From Rhizobium tropici CIAT 899 (GTDB lineage Bacteria > Pseudomonadota > Alphaproteobacteria > Rhizobiales > Rhizobiaceae), in NCBI RefSeq assembly GCF_000330885.1, contig NC_020059.1, positions 1,043,001-1,107,000 on the forward strand: 64,000 nt of DNA, written 5' to 3'. Under the pieces are notes generated by a model. It saw nothing but the letters and a program-made list of their open reading frames with translations, was not told the origin of the DNA and searched no databases. Of this stretch, positions 17,283 through 26,310 are shown in pieces; the stretch's first letter is position 1, and the number at the start of each line of letters is the position of its first letter. The position numbers and the translations under genes are program-made.

Positions 17283-17304
17283 GTGCGGCCGTTTATGGCC
17301 GCAC
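17283..17304. terminator. Hairpin between convergent ilvE and GST genes
   Basis: Perfect eight-base stem GTGCGGCC/GGCCGCAC with a six-base loop. It overlaps the stop codon of the GST gene and lies 33 bases after ilvE. There is no T run, so termination is a weak inference. Confidence 0.45.
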
Positions 17305-17976
17305 GGGTGTTCCTACACGACCTGCCGAAGCAATGTAGGATCGCGGCGCGAAGAAGACGCCATCAGTCTCGAAGGCCTCAAGGTCTTCGGCCTGGAGCGC
17401 GTGGCGGACGCTCGGTCTTGCGCTGACGCGAGCCATGAACTCCTGTAACGCCGACCTTCGTGCGACGTCGATCTTGATCCACGGCGACCAGTTCAAGCAA
17501 ACGAAGAGATAGGCGTCGGCGACCGTGAAGTCGTCACCGGTCAGATAGGGGCCGACGAGCCGGCTGTTCAGCCAATCCAATCGTTTGCACACCAACTCAT
17601 GGATGCCGGCATGAGCGCCTTCATAAGCGGCATTGAATAGCATCGCCATTGGCTTATGCAGTTCGGCGGTAATGAAATTCAGATAGGATTGAACCTGGCT
17701 TCTGGCATAGGTTCCGGCCTCCGGCAGGAGGCGCGAACCCTCCGGTGAACATTCCGCGAGGAATTGCACGATGGCAGGACCTTCGGTCAGTACCCTCCCA
17801 TCATCCAGCATCAATGCCGGCACGTAACCATTGCCGTTGATGGCAAGGTAGTCCTCGCCCGAACTCGTCCGATGAGTCTTCCGATCCACTTCCACCAGTT
17901 CAACATCCAGGCCCAATTCCCGACAAACGATGTGCGGTGACAGGGAGCAAGCGGCTGCGTGCATGTAGAGTTTCAT
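17293..17976 (-). CDS. Beta-class glutathione S-transferase
   Basis: 227 residues from the ATG at 17976, which has AAGGAG upstream; a longer frame reaching 18138 would overlap the divergent TetR gene and is rejected. The start MKLYMHAAACSLSPH places Cys10 where bacterial beta-class GSTs have their catalytic cysteine. The thioredoxin fold runs to about residue 80 (VLTEGPAIVQFLAE) and an all-helical domain follows. It conjugates or reduces with glutathione; the substrate is unknown. Paired with a divergent TetR gene that probably represses it. Confidence 0.92.
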   Translation of the reverse strand: MKLYMHAAACSLSPHIVCRELGLDVELVEVDRKTHRTSSGEDYLAINGNGYVPALMLDDGRVLTEGPAIVQFLAECSPEGSRLLPEAGTYARSQVQSYLNFITAELHKPMAMLFNAAYEGAHAGIHELVCKRLDWLNSRLVGPYLTGDDFTVADAYLFVCLNWSPWIKIDVARRSALQEFMARVSARPSVRHALQAEDLEAFETDGVFFAPRSYIASAGRVGTPVRP

Positions 17977-18026
17977 GGCGTTTTCTCCTTTTTCGATGCA
18001 GGGGCGAGGCATCCATTGAATATTTG

Positions 18027-18076
18027 TACCATTTCGCATAAAATTGGTTCGGTCAACATTTTTGTGCGAAGTAGTA
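18027..18076. promoter_or_regulatory. Candidate TetR operator between GST and TetR genes
   Basis: Imperfect inverted repeat: TACCATTTCGCATAAAA at 18027-18043 and the complement of TACTACTTCGCACAAAA at 18060-18076, 14 of 17 positions matching. It ends seven bases before the TetR start, so bound repressor would block both promoters. Confidence 0.55.
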
Positions 18077-18082
18077 TAAAAT

Positions 18083-18694
18083 ATGAAGAGCGGGAAAAAA
18101 CAGGGTCGTCCACGCGCTTTTGACGCCAAAGCAGTCATCGGGCGGGCGCGGGAGGTTTTTTGGGATAGGGGGTTCTCGGCAGCCTCATTGGATAATTTGA
18201 GCGTCGCGACGAAACTGAACCGGCCGAGCCTCTACGGCGCATTCGGCGACAAGGAGGACCTCTATCTTGACACCTTGGAAGGCTACCGGGAGGACAGCCT
18301 CGATATATTGTTTGAGGCACTCAACCCGGCTCTGCCGCTGCGAGAAAATCTCGCGTGCGTCTATGCCGAGGCTCTGAAAATATACCTGCATGGCGAGACT
18401 GCGGCGCGTGGCTGCTTCCTGATCGGCACTGCCACGGCAGAGGCTATTCAGCATGATCGAGTGCGGGAGGTGTTGCGCCGCAGCCTGAATGAATTCGATG
18501 ATGCGATCAAGGAACGCGTGGAGCTTGCGATTGAACGGGGCGAACTCCCGGCTGAGACGAATGCTGCAACTCTCGCAAAGCTCGCATCCGCCGTCATGCA
18601 TTCGCTTGCCGTTCGAGCGCGCGCAGGCGATACGCGCGAAACGCTGGAGGCGATCGCGCGTTCTGGGGTCGATTTTATCTGTGGTCGGCTATAA
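18083..18694 (+). CDS. TetR-family transcriptional repressor
   Basis: 203 residues. N-terminal TetR helix-turn-helix covers about 15-60 (GFSAASLDNLSVATKLNRPS, then LYGAFGDKEDL). The C-terminal ligand domain resembles TetR_C regulators of detoxification genes. There is no clear ribosome site before the ATG, which lies almost inside the inverted repeat, so the transcript may have a very short leader. Divergence from the GST gene makes that gene the likely target; the effector may be an electrophile. Confidence 0.9.
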   Translation: MKSGKKQGRPRAFDAKAVIGRAREVFWDRGFSAASLDNLSVATKLNRPSLYGAFGDKEDLYLDTLEGYREDSLDILFEALNPALPLRENLACVYAEALKIYLHGETAARGCFLIGTATAEAIQHDRVREVLRRSLNEFDDAIKERVELAIERGELPAETNAATLAKLASAVMHSLAVRARAGDTRETLEAIARSGVDFICGRL

Positions 18695-18757
18695 CGGTCG
18701 GTGCAATGCTGCCCGGATCGATCTCCAGACGTCAAACTAGAGCAAAGTCATCGATCC

Positions 18758-19990
18758 TTACATGGAGGCTTCCTTCTTCGGGCTGACCCACCAGCAATAC
18801 ACAGCTCCGAGCGCCAGCAGCACGCAGGTTCCAAGGAACACGGCGCGCATGCCGATATGGCCGCCGACGAAGCCACCCATGACCGGGCCTGCCACCTGAC
18901 CGACATATTGCGACGAGATGGAGAGCCCGAGGATGCTGCCCGTCGCCGCATCCGGCACGTTATGCCGGATCACAGCCGTGATGCAGGGCAGAAGGCCACC
19001 GAGCGCCACGCCCATCAGGAAGCGCAAGCCGATCAATTGCCAGGCCGAGGTCACGAAAGCCTGCGGTATCAACAGCAGCGCCGCCACGGCAAGCGCGGCC
19101 ATGATGACACTCCAGTAGCCGATGCGGTCGGCGAGTTTGCCGAGCCATGAGGACGACAGGATGCTGCCGAGCGCCGCAGCCGCCATGACGACGCCCGAGA
19201 CCATCGTCACGTTGGCGTCGCTGACGAACTGCGCGACATAGACTGTTATGATCGGCTCGATCGACATATTGGCGAGCATCAGCAGCAGGCCGAGCGACAG
19301 CATGGCGAGGACGGGGCGTTTGTCCGGAATGGAGGCCCAGCTGCCGCTGGCCTTCGCGGCTTTCTTTCGTGCCGTGGACTTCTCCTCCTTGATCAGGAAG
19401 GTCGTTGCCAGGAAGGTGAAGAAGATCACGCCGCCCGCCAGCAGAAAGGTGCCGCGAATGCCGATAACGGGCGGCAGCGCGCCGCCGATCAGCGGTCCGA
19501 CGAGATTGCCGGCCATGATGCCGGCGGACAGCGTACCCAGCGCCCAGGCCGAGCGATGCTTCGGCGTCTGGGCTGCCACCAACACCATCGATCCCGAGGC
19601 ATAGCCGCCGGCAAGGCCGGTGAAGAGGCGCAGCGCCACCAGCTGCCACACATTGCCGGCCATGCCCATCAGCGAGATGGCGACCGTCATGCCGAGGCTG
19701 GCGCGGATCAGCATCAGCTTGCGGCCATAGATATCGCCGAGGCGCCCCCAGAGCGGCGCGACGAAAGCGGCCGCAAAAAAGGTGGCGCCATAGGCGATGC
19801 CGGACCATTGCACGATCGCGGCTTTATCGCTGACGCCGAGTTCCTCGACATAGAGCGGCAGGAAGGGGAGCAACAGCGTCATCGCCACGATCGTCGTGAA
19901 CGAACCGACGAGGCAGATGATCAGGTTCCGCATCCAATGCGCGGTTTCCGGCTCGGCCGGTGCTGCTGCATCCCATCTCGTCTCGGTCAT
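18758..19990 (-). CDS. MFS transporter, drug/H+ antiporter type (DHA1)
   Basis: 410 residues with about 12 predicted membrane helices and a charged central loop near residues 195-215. The MFS motif A is GRLGDIYGRKLML near residue 80, repeated in degenerate form as GKLADRIG in the second half. Motif C-like GNLVGPLIGG in helix 5 marks an exporter. It resembles MdtG-type multidrug exporters; the substrate is unknown. Its start overlaps the stop of the upstream PEBP-like gene by four bases (ATGA), so the two are translationally coupled. Confidence 0.9.
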   Translation of the reverse strand: MTETRWDAAAPAEPETAHWMRNLIICLVGSFTTIVAMTLLLPFLPLYVEELGVSDKAAIVQWSGIAYGATFFAAAFVAPLWGRLGDIYGRKLMLIRASLGMTVAISLMGMAGNVWQLVALRLFTGLAGGYASGSMVLVAAQTPKHRSAWALGTLSAGIMAGNLVGPLIGGALPPVIGIRGTFLLAGGVIFFTFLATTFLIKEEKSTARKKAAKASGSWASIPDKRPVLAMLSLGLLLMLANMSIEPIITVYVAQFVSDANVTMVSGVVMAAAALGSILSSSWLGKLADRIGYWSVIMAALAVAALLLIPQAFVTSAWQLIGLRFLMGVALGGLLPCITAVIRHNVPDAATGSILGLSISSQYVGQVAGPVMGGFVGGHIGMRAVFLGTCVLLALGAVYCWWVSPKKEASM

Positions 19991-20673
19991 TTCTCGGCCT
20001 TTGCATTCAATGTATAAAACAGTTCCTGGCTGCCTGATGCCAGGATGTGACCCTTAGCGGCGGCGAGCAGATCGGCGCGGGTAAAGAGGTCAGGAAGGTT
20101 CAGCCGGTCGACATCGAGCGCATAGACGGTGACGTGATAGCTGTGGACACGCGCGTCGTTCCAGGGCGGGCAAGCGCCCATATAACCGCCATGCGGTCCA
20201 TCCTTCAAATTGCCGCCGCCGGCACCATTCTGGCCGCGCCGCCCATAGGCCGTGCGCTCGAGCGGGAGGCCATTGGCTGAGGGACCGCTTCCGTCCGTGC
20301 CTTCGGCAAGGCTGGTGCGCGATGGGGGAATATCGGCCAGCACCCAGTGAACGAATTCCATCCGCTTGAAATCCTTCGGGATGGTTTTGTCCGCCTTGTT
20401 GAATAGCGAGAAGTCCGTGGGAACGTCGGGGTCGACCATGGTCAGCGCATAGGAGCGCGCGCCCTTCGGCCCCTTCGACCAGGATACGGCAAGGCTCTTG
20501 TTGGGACCGGGTGCCGACTTTTCAGGCCCTGCCGAAATGCAGGAGGCATTTTCCGGCAGCAGCATCCGGCCATCGCTCTTTGCAAATGTCACCTTGAGAT
20601 CGGCCGATAGTGCTGGGCTGGCGACAACTGCTGCGATGAGGGTGGCGTTCAGAATTTTGAGCATGGTTTTCAT
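19987..20673 (-). CDS. YbhB/YbcL-type PEBP (Raf kinase inhibitor-like) protein, secreted
   Basis: 228 residues with an N-terminal signal peptide of about 23 residues ending SPALSADL. The phosphatidylethanolamine-binding-protein fold is shown by TMVDPDVPT, the FVHWVL strand and a late GGYMGACPP loop. Bacterial members have no clear role. It is the first gene of a two-gene unit with the MFS exporter, which overlaps it by four bases. Confidence 0.88.
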   Translation of the reverse strand: MKTMLKILNATLIAAVVASPALSADLKVTFAKSDGRMLLPENASCISAGPEKSAPGPNKSLAVSWSKGPKGARSYALTMVDPDVPTDFSLFNKADKTIPKDFKRMEFVHWVLADIPPSRTSLAEGTDGSGPSANGLPLERTAYGRRGQNGAGGGNLKDGPHGGYMGACPPWNDARVHSYHVTVYALDVDRLNLPDLFTRADLLAAAKGHILASGSQELFYTLNAKAEK

Positions 20674-20781
20674 GATGTTGCCCTTTCATGTTGCGGCTTC
20701 TGTGAGCCTTCGAGGGCAGGGTGTAACAAATCTGTGCCGAGCGGCTGCGCGCGCAAACGCTCAAAATGCGCCCGAAAACGC

Positions 20782-21597
20782 TCACGCGCTGCGAAGTCGA
20801 TCGGCGAAGCGTCGGGGTGAGCGATATCCTGTTGCAAGGGCGGCTTCCCGCAGCGACAGCCCGTCCTCCGCGAGAAGGGTCGTCGCCAGCGCCACGCGCT
20901 CGCTTGCCAGTACCTCTCGCAGGGAAGCACCCTCGCGTGACAGGCGGCGGCGCAATGTGGCGTTGCTCGTGCCAAGCTCCGCGGCGATGAGATCGGCTGT
21001 CCAGGCACGGTCCGGCTGCCAGCGCACCAGCGCCCGTACCGCCTCGGCAGTTGTCTCCGGCGAACCGGGCAGGGCACCGCGCATGCCGAGCACCATGAGT
21101 ATTTCCACGAGTCTGTGCTCGATCAGTGGGATCGGCAGGCTTCCACCGACTATGCCTTCGCCGGCATGGCCGATGGCAGCGGCCAGCAACGGATCGAGCG
21201 GCAGGTCGATCTGCGATGCGGTCTGCGCAGGCGGAAAGGCTTTTGCCGCCCGCCGTGTCAATTCCTCGGGAAAGGTGATGAAAATTGCCCGATAGACGCC
21301 GGTCTGCGGATCGGGATCGTTGACGACATCGCCACTCCAACCGGCCGGCAGCACGAGCACCGTACCGGCCGCAAAATGCCGCTGCCGTCCCATGCTGACG
21401 ATTTCCTTGGAACCTTCGAGGATGGCGACGATTGAAACCTGTGAAAAGGCCGAGCCGGCAATGCGCTCGCGTTCGCGCGTGACGAAGGTAAAAAGCGTGG
21501 AATAGCTGCCGATGCCGCTCGGCGCGACGGTCGGGCGGTTATCCTTTGCCGCCAGGCGGCGCAGCTTTTCCAACATGTGGTTATGAGCCTCGGACAC
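20782..21597 (-). CDS. AraC-family regulator with truncated C-terminus
   Basis: 271 residues from a GTG at 21597 preceded by AGGAAG. The N-terminal AraC_N domain (about 10-150) is followed by the DNA-binding domain, with helix-turn-helix 1 at WTADLIAAELGTSNATLRRRL. Helix-turn-helix 2 begins in LSLREAALATGYRSP but the frame ends ten residues later. The other frame of the next bases reads RERFRAHFERLRAQPL, which looks like the missing tail, so a frameshift is suspected. If the truncation is real the protein may not bind DNA normally. It lies 108 bases beyond the PEBP gene and is transcribed toward it. Confidence 0.8.
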   Translation of the reverse strand: MSEAHNHMLEKLRRLAAKDNRPTVAPSGIGSYSTLFTFVTRERERIAGSAFSQVSIVAILEGSKEIVSMGRQRHFAAGTVLVLPAGWSGDVVNDPDPQTGVYRAIFITFPEELTRRAAKAFPPAQTASQIDLPLDPLLAAAIGHAGEGIVGGSLPIPLIEHRLVEILMVLGMRGALPGSPETTAEAVRALVRWQPDRAWTADLIAAELGTSNATLRRRLSREGASLREVLASERVALATTLLAEDGLSLREAALATGYRSPRRFADRLRSA

Positions 21598-21772
21598 TGC
21601 GGTGGCTTCCTGATGATGAGGATAGTCGGGAAGTTTGGACCACACGGGCGACGCTGCCAAGCCCGCAAAGCGGCTTGTTGGTTCGGCTGCCTTACGTTAT
21701 TAACTGATTGCATTTTGCAATCGGTTGCGGTGGGCGGCAAAAATCACCCTGACCCGAAAGAGGAGGCAGATC

Positions 21773-22117
21773 ATGAATTCTCTCGAAAGTGCCCGTTGCG
21801 ATGCGGTTAAACGTCTCTTCGCTGCCTATGTCGCTCAGCATCCCGATATCGTCGATCCGATGCTGACCCGGGATTTCACCTTTTCCAGCCCGCGCGACGA
21901 TCACATCGACCGGAAGCGGTATTTCGAGCACTGCTGGCCGAAGGAGAAGGTGTTCCGCGACATTCATATCGAACATCTTGTACCCGATGGCGATGATGTG
22001 ATCGTCGGCTATCGCGCCGAGAAAATGGATGGCGCCAGTTTTCGCAATGTCGAGCTGATCCGCTTTGCCGGCGACCGCATAGCCGAGGTCAATGTCTATT
22101 TCGGGCGGAATTTGTAG
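21773..22117 (+). CDS. SnoaL-like/NTF2-fold protein
   Basis: 114 residues. An alpha+beta cone of the NTF2 superfamily: N-terminal helices AVKRLFAAYVAQ, a DFTFSSPRDD strand, then antiparallel strands ending EVNVYFGRNL. The SnoaL-like members include enzymes and binding proteins, so the role is open. AGGAGG lies seven bases upstream of the ATG. It is divergent from the AraC regulator, which may control it, and convergent with the racemase-like gene four bases away. Confidence 0.82.
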   Translation: MNSLESARCDAVKRLFAAYVAQHPDIVDPMLTRDFTFSSPRDDHIDRKRYFEHCWPKEKVFRDIHIEHLVPDGDDVIVGYRAEKMDGASFRNVELIRFAGDRIAEVNVYFGRNL

Positions 22118-22121
22118 CGCT

Positions 22122-22778
22122 TCAGCTACACATAATCTTCGCCATTGCCGCGGCAAGTGCGGCCGCCGGACCGGTCACAGGTTGCGGGCGGTTTTCCGGA
22201 AGAAGATGAACCGCATCGGTCATCGACGCCTGAGCGAAAGCGATCGTGACGGCACTTTCGCCGCTGGCCTCTTTTACCGCATCGGCAATGGAAGCAAGAT
22301 AGGCCGATAGATCGCCCGCCCGGAAGTGCGCCCATGCACCCGGCACCAGCCGAACCTCGATTTCGGCACCCGTCGCCTTAGCCGCTGCTTCGAAAAGTGC
22401 AGTCGTCGGGGCGATGGTCGTTTCGACGGTGCACAGCACGATAACCTTGCCGCCGGCCTTGACCGCTCGCTCTGCCAACACTGCATCCGCCTGGATGATC
22501 GGGGCACCGGCGCCGGCCGCGATCTTCGACGCCGCCGGGCCAAGTGTCGAGCAGTTGAGCACGACGGCATCGGCATCCTCGGCCAGATGCCAAAGCAGCG
22601 CCGCCGCTTCCGCCGATATCTCATCCGTCAAGCACCCTACTTTTTCGGCGGCGAGGAGAAGATCGGCGCGGACGTGATGACGCAACATGCCCTCAGGTAG
22701 CCCAAGTGCCTTTGCAGCCGCCTCGTAGACGGCGATGTTGCTTTCGGCGGTATGCAAGCAGGCGATCGTCACAGACAT
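22122..22778 (-). CDS. Asp/Glu racemase-fold protein lacking one catalytic Cys
   Basis: 218 residues of the aspartate/glutamate/hydantoin racemase superfamily. The first catalytic cysteine is Cys76 in VVLNCSTLGP. The second, normally in an A-C-T/G context near the C-terminus, is replaced: that segment reads FAQASM. A two-base racemisation therefore seems unlikely and another one-cysteine reaction is possible. No signal peptide. The gene stands alone between convergent and divergent neighbours. Confidence 0.75.
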   Translation of the reverse strand: MSVTIACLHTAESNIAVYEAAAKALGLPEGMLRHHVRADLLLAAEKVGCLTDEISAEAAALLWHLAEDADAVVLNCSTLGPAASKIAAGAGAPIIQADAVLAERAVKAGGKVIVLCTVETTIAPTTALFEAAAKATGAEIEVRLVPGAWAHFRAGDLSAYLASIADAVKEASGESAVTIAFAQASMTDAVHLLPENRPQPVTGPAAALAAAMAKIMCS

Positions 22779-23044
22779 TCCTCTCCAGGTAGAAGATCTG
22801 AGAGCCTAGCCTCGACGAGCTGTCTTGTCGACGTTTCGGCAAGGCGCTCCATCCTGTATCCGGGCATCATAATATTCATTACACTTAATTTCTAAGTCTA
22901 TGCTATACCTAATTGAAAAATAGGGCAATTTTTGCTCCCGCACGCAACTTTTTTGGCATGTCGCCGGTTGCTCTTCCAGGCGACGGCTCCTATGTTCCGC
23001 TTCACCTGCCGACGCAATTTTTTTTGCCAAGAGGAGATATGACC

Positions 23045-23647
23045 ATGGCTTTCGAATTGCCTGAACTTCCTTACGATTACGACGCCCTTTCGCCCTTCAT
23101 GTCGCGTGAGACGCTCGAATATCACCACGACAAGCACCACAAGGCCTATGTCGACAACGGCAACAAGCTCGCTGCGGAAGCAGGTCTTGCCGATCTTTCG
23201 CTCGAAGAAATCGTGAAGAAGTCCTTCGGCACCAATGCCGGCCTCTTCAACAATGCTGCCCAGCACTACAACCACATCCATTTCTGGAAGTGGATGAAGA
23301 AGGGCGGCGGCGGCAACAAGCTGCCGGGCAAGCTCGAAGCAGCCTTTGCTTCCGATCTCGGCGGCTACGACAAGTTCAAGGCCGATTTCGCCGCTGCCGG
23401 CGCCACCCAGTTCGGCTCCGGCTGGGCATGGGTTTCCGTCAAGAACGGTAAGCTCGAAATCTCCAAGACCCCGAACGGCGAAAACCCGCTCGTTCATGGT
23501 GCCGACCCGATCCTCGGCGTCGACGTATGGGAACATTCCTACTACATCGACTACCGCAACCTGCGTCCGAAGTACCTCGAAGCCTTCATCGACAGCCTGA
23601 TCAACTGGGACTACGTCCTGGAGCGCTACGAAGCCGCTACGAAGTAA
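23045..23647 (+). CDS. sodB: Superoxide dismutase, Fe/Mn family
   Basis: 200 residues. It dismutates superoxide in the cytoplasm. Metal ligands are His27, His77, Asp160 and His164 (DVWEH). Gln73 in NNAAQ sits where iron-type enzymes have their outer-sphere Gln, though rhizobial enzymes of this group are known to work with manganese too. Of two close ATGs, 23045 is chosen because GAGGAG is eight bases upstream; 23039 is only two bases from it. A terminator follows the stop. Confidence 0.96.
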   Translation: MAFELPELPYDYDALSPFMSRETLEYHHDKHHKAYVDNGNKLAAEAGLADLSLEEIVKKSFGTNAGLFNNAAQHYNHIHFWKWMKKGGGGNKLPGKLEAAFASDLGGYDKFKADFAAAGATQFGSGWAWVSVKNGKLEISKTPNGENPLVHGADPILGVDVWEHSYYIDYRNLRPKYLEAFIDSLINWDYVLERYEAATK

Positions 23648-23671
23648 GTTCGCCGCACAGGCTGGCTTTCG

Positions 23672-23703
23672 CACCCGGCGTCTTCCTGGCGTCGGGTGTT
23701 TTC
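23672..23703 (+). terminator. Rho-independent terminator after sodB
   Basis: CACCCG pairs with CGGGTG, with further GCG pairing inside, and is followed by TTTTCTT. It begins 24 bases after the stop. Confidence 0.75.
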
Positions 23704-23771
23704 TTGTCTGCCAACCTTATTGATGTATCGTGTGTCGCTTGGCGGCCCAGGAGATCGCCACAGGAGGCTGA

Positions 23772-24614
23772 ATGCCATCAGCGCCGCTTTTCCGCTTCGG
23801 TGTCATCGCCGATCCGCAATATGCCGATCTCGCGCCCAATCTCACCCTCAATCGCTATCCGGCGAAAAGCCTCGGCAAGCTTCGCGAGGCAATGGAGGAA
23901 TTCAATCGGCATGATCTCGCCTTTGTGGTGACCCTCGGCGATATCATCGATCGTGAATGGAAGAGCTTCGACGCCATTTTGCCGGTCTACGAAGCCTCGC
24001 GTCATCGCAAGCATTTTCTGCTCGGGAACCATGATTTCGCCGTGGCACCCACTCATCTCGGCACGGTGCCGGCGCGGGTCGGCATGTCGTCGGCCTATTA
24101 CGATTTCAGCCTTTCCGGCTATCGCTTCATCGCGCTCGACGGCAATGAAATCAGCGTCTTTGCCCCGCCGGAAGGCGATTCGCGGCGGCAGGAGGCGAAG
24201 GATCTGATGAAGGCGCTGGAGATCGCCGGCGCGCTCAATGGCCAGCGCTGGAACGGGGCGATCGGCGACACACAATATGACTGGCTCGCCGCGAAACTCA
24301 AGGAAGCAAAGGCGGCGGGCGAGAAGGTCATCGTCATGAACCACTATCCCATCTTCCCAGAGAATGGACACAATGCCCTGAACAGCGACCGCTTGCTGGC
24401 CCTTTTGGCAGAGCATGACCATGTCGTCGCTTACCTTAACGGTCACAATCATGCCGGCAATTTCGGCGTGTCGGACGGCACTTACTTCGTCAACTTCAAG
24501 GGCATGGTGGACACGGAAGACACGAGCGCCTACGCGATTGTCTCGGTCTGTGAGGACAGGCTGGAAATCAGCGGCTTTGGCCGCGAGACGAGCCGAACCC
24601 TGGCGCTACGCTGA
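23772..24614 (+). CDS. Calcineurin-like metallophosphoesterase, ADPRibase-Mn type
   Basis: 280 residues. All dinuclear-metal motifs of the superfamily are visible: DPQ (14-16), GDIID (56-60), GNHD (85-88), an NHYP and a GHNHAG near the C-terminus. The DPQ start and the NHYP spacing match the Mn-dependent ADP-ribose/CDP-alcohol diphosphatase group. No signal peptide, so it acts in the cytoplasm. The true substrate is not deducible. The gene follows sodB but the terminator separates them. Confidence 0.88.
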   Translation: MPSAPLFRFGVIADPQYADLAPNLTLNRYPAKSLGKLREAMEEFNRHDLAFVVTLGDIIDREWKSFDAILPVYEASRHRKHFLLGNHDFAVAPTHLGTVPARVGMSSAYYDFSLSGYRFIALDGNEISVFAPPEGDSRRQEAKDLMKALEIAGALNGQRWNGAIGDTQYDWLAAKLKEAKAAGEKVIVMNHYPIFPENGHNALNSDRLLALLAEHDHVVAYLNGHNHAGNFGVSDGTYFVNFKGMVDTEDTSAYAIVSVCEDRLEISGFGRETSRTLALR

Positions 24615-24697
24615 ACCTATTCCGCCGTGGTATGTGGATGCGAGGTGAGGTTGTCTGGTTTACAGGATCTGGCCTTGCGATTGATGTTGCCAACGCC

Positions 24698-25396
24698 TCA
24701 GCCGGCGGCTGGGGTGTTTGTCCGCCAGCCATTCACCCAGATCTGCCTCAAACTGTCGCCTTCGCCCTTGAACCATAATCCCGTCGCCTCGCAGCCTTCG
24801 ATCCGGTCGCTGCGGAAGTTGCGGATAGCCTGGCGCAACTCGCACCAGGCGACGATGTTGGCAGTCTCCGAATAGTAGATGAGGGCGATCGGCCGGATGA
24901 TGCGTTCCGTGGCGCGGCCAAGTTCGTCGCGATAGGCAAGGTCGAGCTTTTCCTCATCGCGAATGGCGCGGCGAACCAGCGAAAGATCAATCGCAGCAGC
25001 CGAGGGTGCAGCAAAGCCCCAGGCATGCAGCGCATTGGCATCGAGGGTCTGGCGCAGCGGCGGCGGCACGGCGCCGGCGATCTTGGCGGTGACGCGCTTG
25101 GCCGCCTGTTTCAGCTCCGCATCGCCTGTACGCTCCAGGAGCGCCAGCGACAGCACGATCGCCTCCATTTCCTCGATGGAAAACATCAGCGGCGGCAGGT
25201 CGAAGCCGGGCCGCAGGATATAGCCGATACCGCGTTCGCCCTCTATCGGCACCCGCATCGCCTGCAGCGCGGCGATATCGCGATAGACCGAACGCACCGT
25301 CACCTCCAGTCGGCCGGCAATATCGGCTCCCGTCACTGGCTTTTTGGCCAGCCGCAGGATCTGGATGATCTCGAACAGGCGTGACGCCTTGCGCAT
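24698..25396 (-). CDS. YafY-type HTH/WYL-domain transcriptional regulator
   Basis: 232 residues. The N-terminal winged helix (about 1-60, PVTGADIAGRLEVTVRSVYR) is followed by a WYL-like ligand domain (about 135-210, with YRDELGRATERIIRPIALIYY). WYL domains bind ligands or nucleic acids and often sense DNA damage or metabolites. GAGGCAAG precedes the ATG. It is divergent from the LysE-type exporter gene, 128 bases away, and is the likely controller of it. Confidence 0.88.
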   Translation of the reverse strand: MRKASRLFEIIQILRLAKKPVTGADIAGRLEVTVRSVYRDIAALQAMRVPIEGERGIGYILRPGFDLPPLMFSIEEMEAIVLSLALLERTGDAELKQAAKRVTAKIAGAVPPPLRQTLDANALHAWGFAAPSAAAIDLSLVRRAIRDEEKLDLAYRDELGRATERIIRPIALIYYSETANIVAWCELRQAIRNFRSDRIEGCEATGLWFKGEGDSLRQIWVNGWRTNTPAAG

Positions 25397-25524
25397 TTCT
25401 TGCCTCGAAGATGAAGGTTACTGACAATACCCCGTCAGTTGGATCTCTTTATAAGACTGCCTATTCGCTTGAAAATCAACCATTTCCTCTCCTGTTTCCA
25501 TGGAGAGCTCGATAGGCAACTGAC

Positions 25525-26160
25525 ATGGGTTACGCAGAAAATCTCTGGCTCTTCTTCATCCTTCTTCTGGGCATCATCATCGTGCCGGGCATGGACATGC
25601 TGTTCGTGCTCGCCAATTCTTTGACCGGCGGCAGCAACCGCGGCCTTGCCGCGACGGGCGGCATCATGCTCGGTGGTGTAGTGCATTCGCTGAACGGTGC
25701 CATCGGCATCGGCCTGCTGATGCATTTCGTACCGATTCTCTTTAATCCGCTGCTGATTGCCGGTGGCGCCTACATGGCTTTCATCGGCTACACGCTGATG
25801 CGCAGTTCCATCACCGTGGGGAGTGAGGGGCCGGCCGGCAGCCGCTCCGCCTGGAAAGCGTTCCGCCAGGGAGCGGTGACTTGCCTCATCAATCCGAAGG
25901 CCTATCTCTTCATCTTCGCCGTGTATCCCCAGTTCCTGAAGCCGGATTACGGGCCGATGTGGATACAGGCCGTCATCATGGGAGCCATGACCATCGCGAC
26001 GCAATTTGCCATTTACGGCGGACTTGCCATTACTGCCGGGCGCAGCCGCGACCTGTTGATTGCCAATCCCGGGGCAACCGCATTCGCAGGCCGCGCAGCT
26101 GGGCTGCTGCTTGTCGCAGTTTCGGTGTTTACGGTATGGGAGGGCCTGAAATTGGCGTGA
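25525..26160 (+). CDS. LysE/RhtB-family amino-acid exporter
   Basis: 211 residues with about six predicted membrane helices. The family pattern PGMDMLFVLANSLTGG with the following helix, and the central LINPKAYLFIFAVYP, match LysE/RhtB exporters of amino acids and homoserine lactones. The inner-membrane location is clear; the substrate is unknown. The ribosome site is weak. The divergent YafY-type regulator gene suggests a one-regulator, one-exporter arrangement. Confidence 0.9.
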   Translation: MGYAENLWLFFILLLGIIIVPGMDMLFVLANSLTGGSNRGLAATGGIMLGGVVHSLNGAIGIGLLMHFVPILFNPLLIAGGAYMAFIGYTLMRSSITVGSEGPAGSRSAWKAFRQGAVTCLINPKAYLFIFAVYPQFLKPDYGPMWIQAVIMGAMTIATQFAIYGGLAITAGRSRDLLIANPGATAFAGRAAGLLLVAVSVFTVWEGLKLA

Positions 26161-26310
26161 GGGCTAATGCGGCGAATGCGTGTGTCTATTGCACGACGCT
26201 GATTTCATTCAGCTCTCACCACTTTGTGACTTCATTGCCGGAAAGGAAACCGGCAAACATGCGCTGGCCGCCTGGGCGGTCTTGATCATTCGGAGAGGTA
26301 GGAGAACGAA

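Noticed and set aside
22122..22778. Assignment as a working glutamate or aspartate racemase
   Set aside because: The second catalytic cysteine position reads FAQASM, so the reaction is uncertain and only the fold is claimed.
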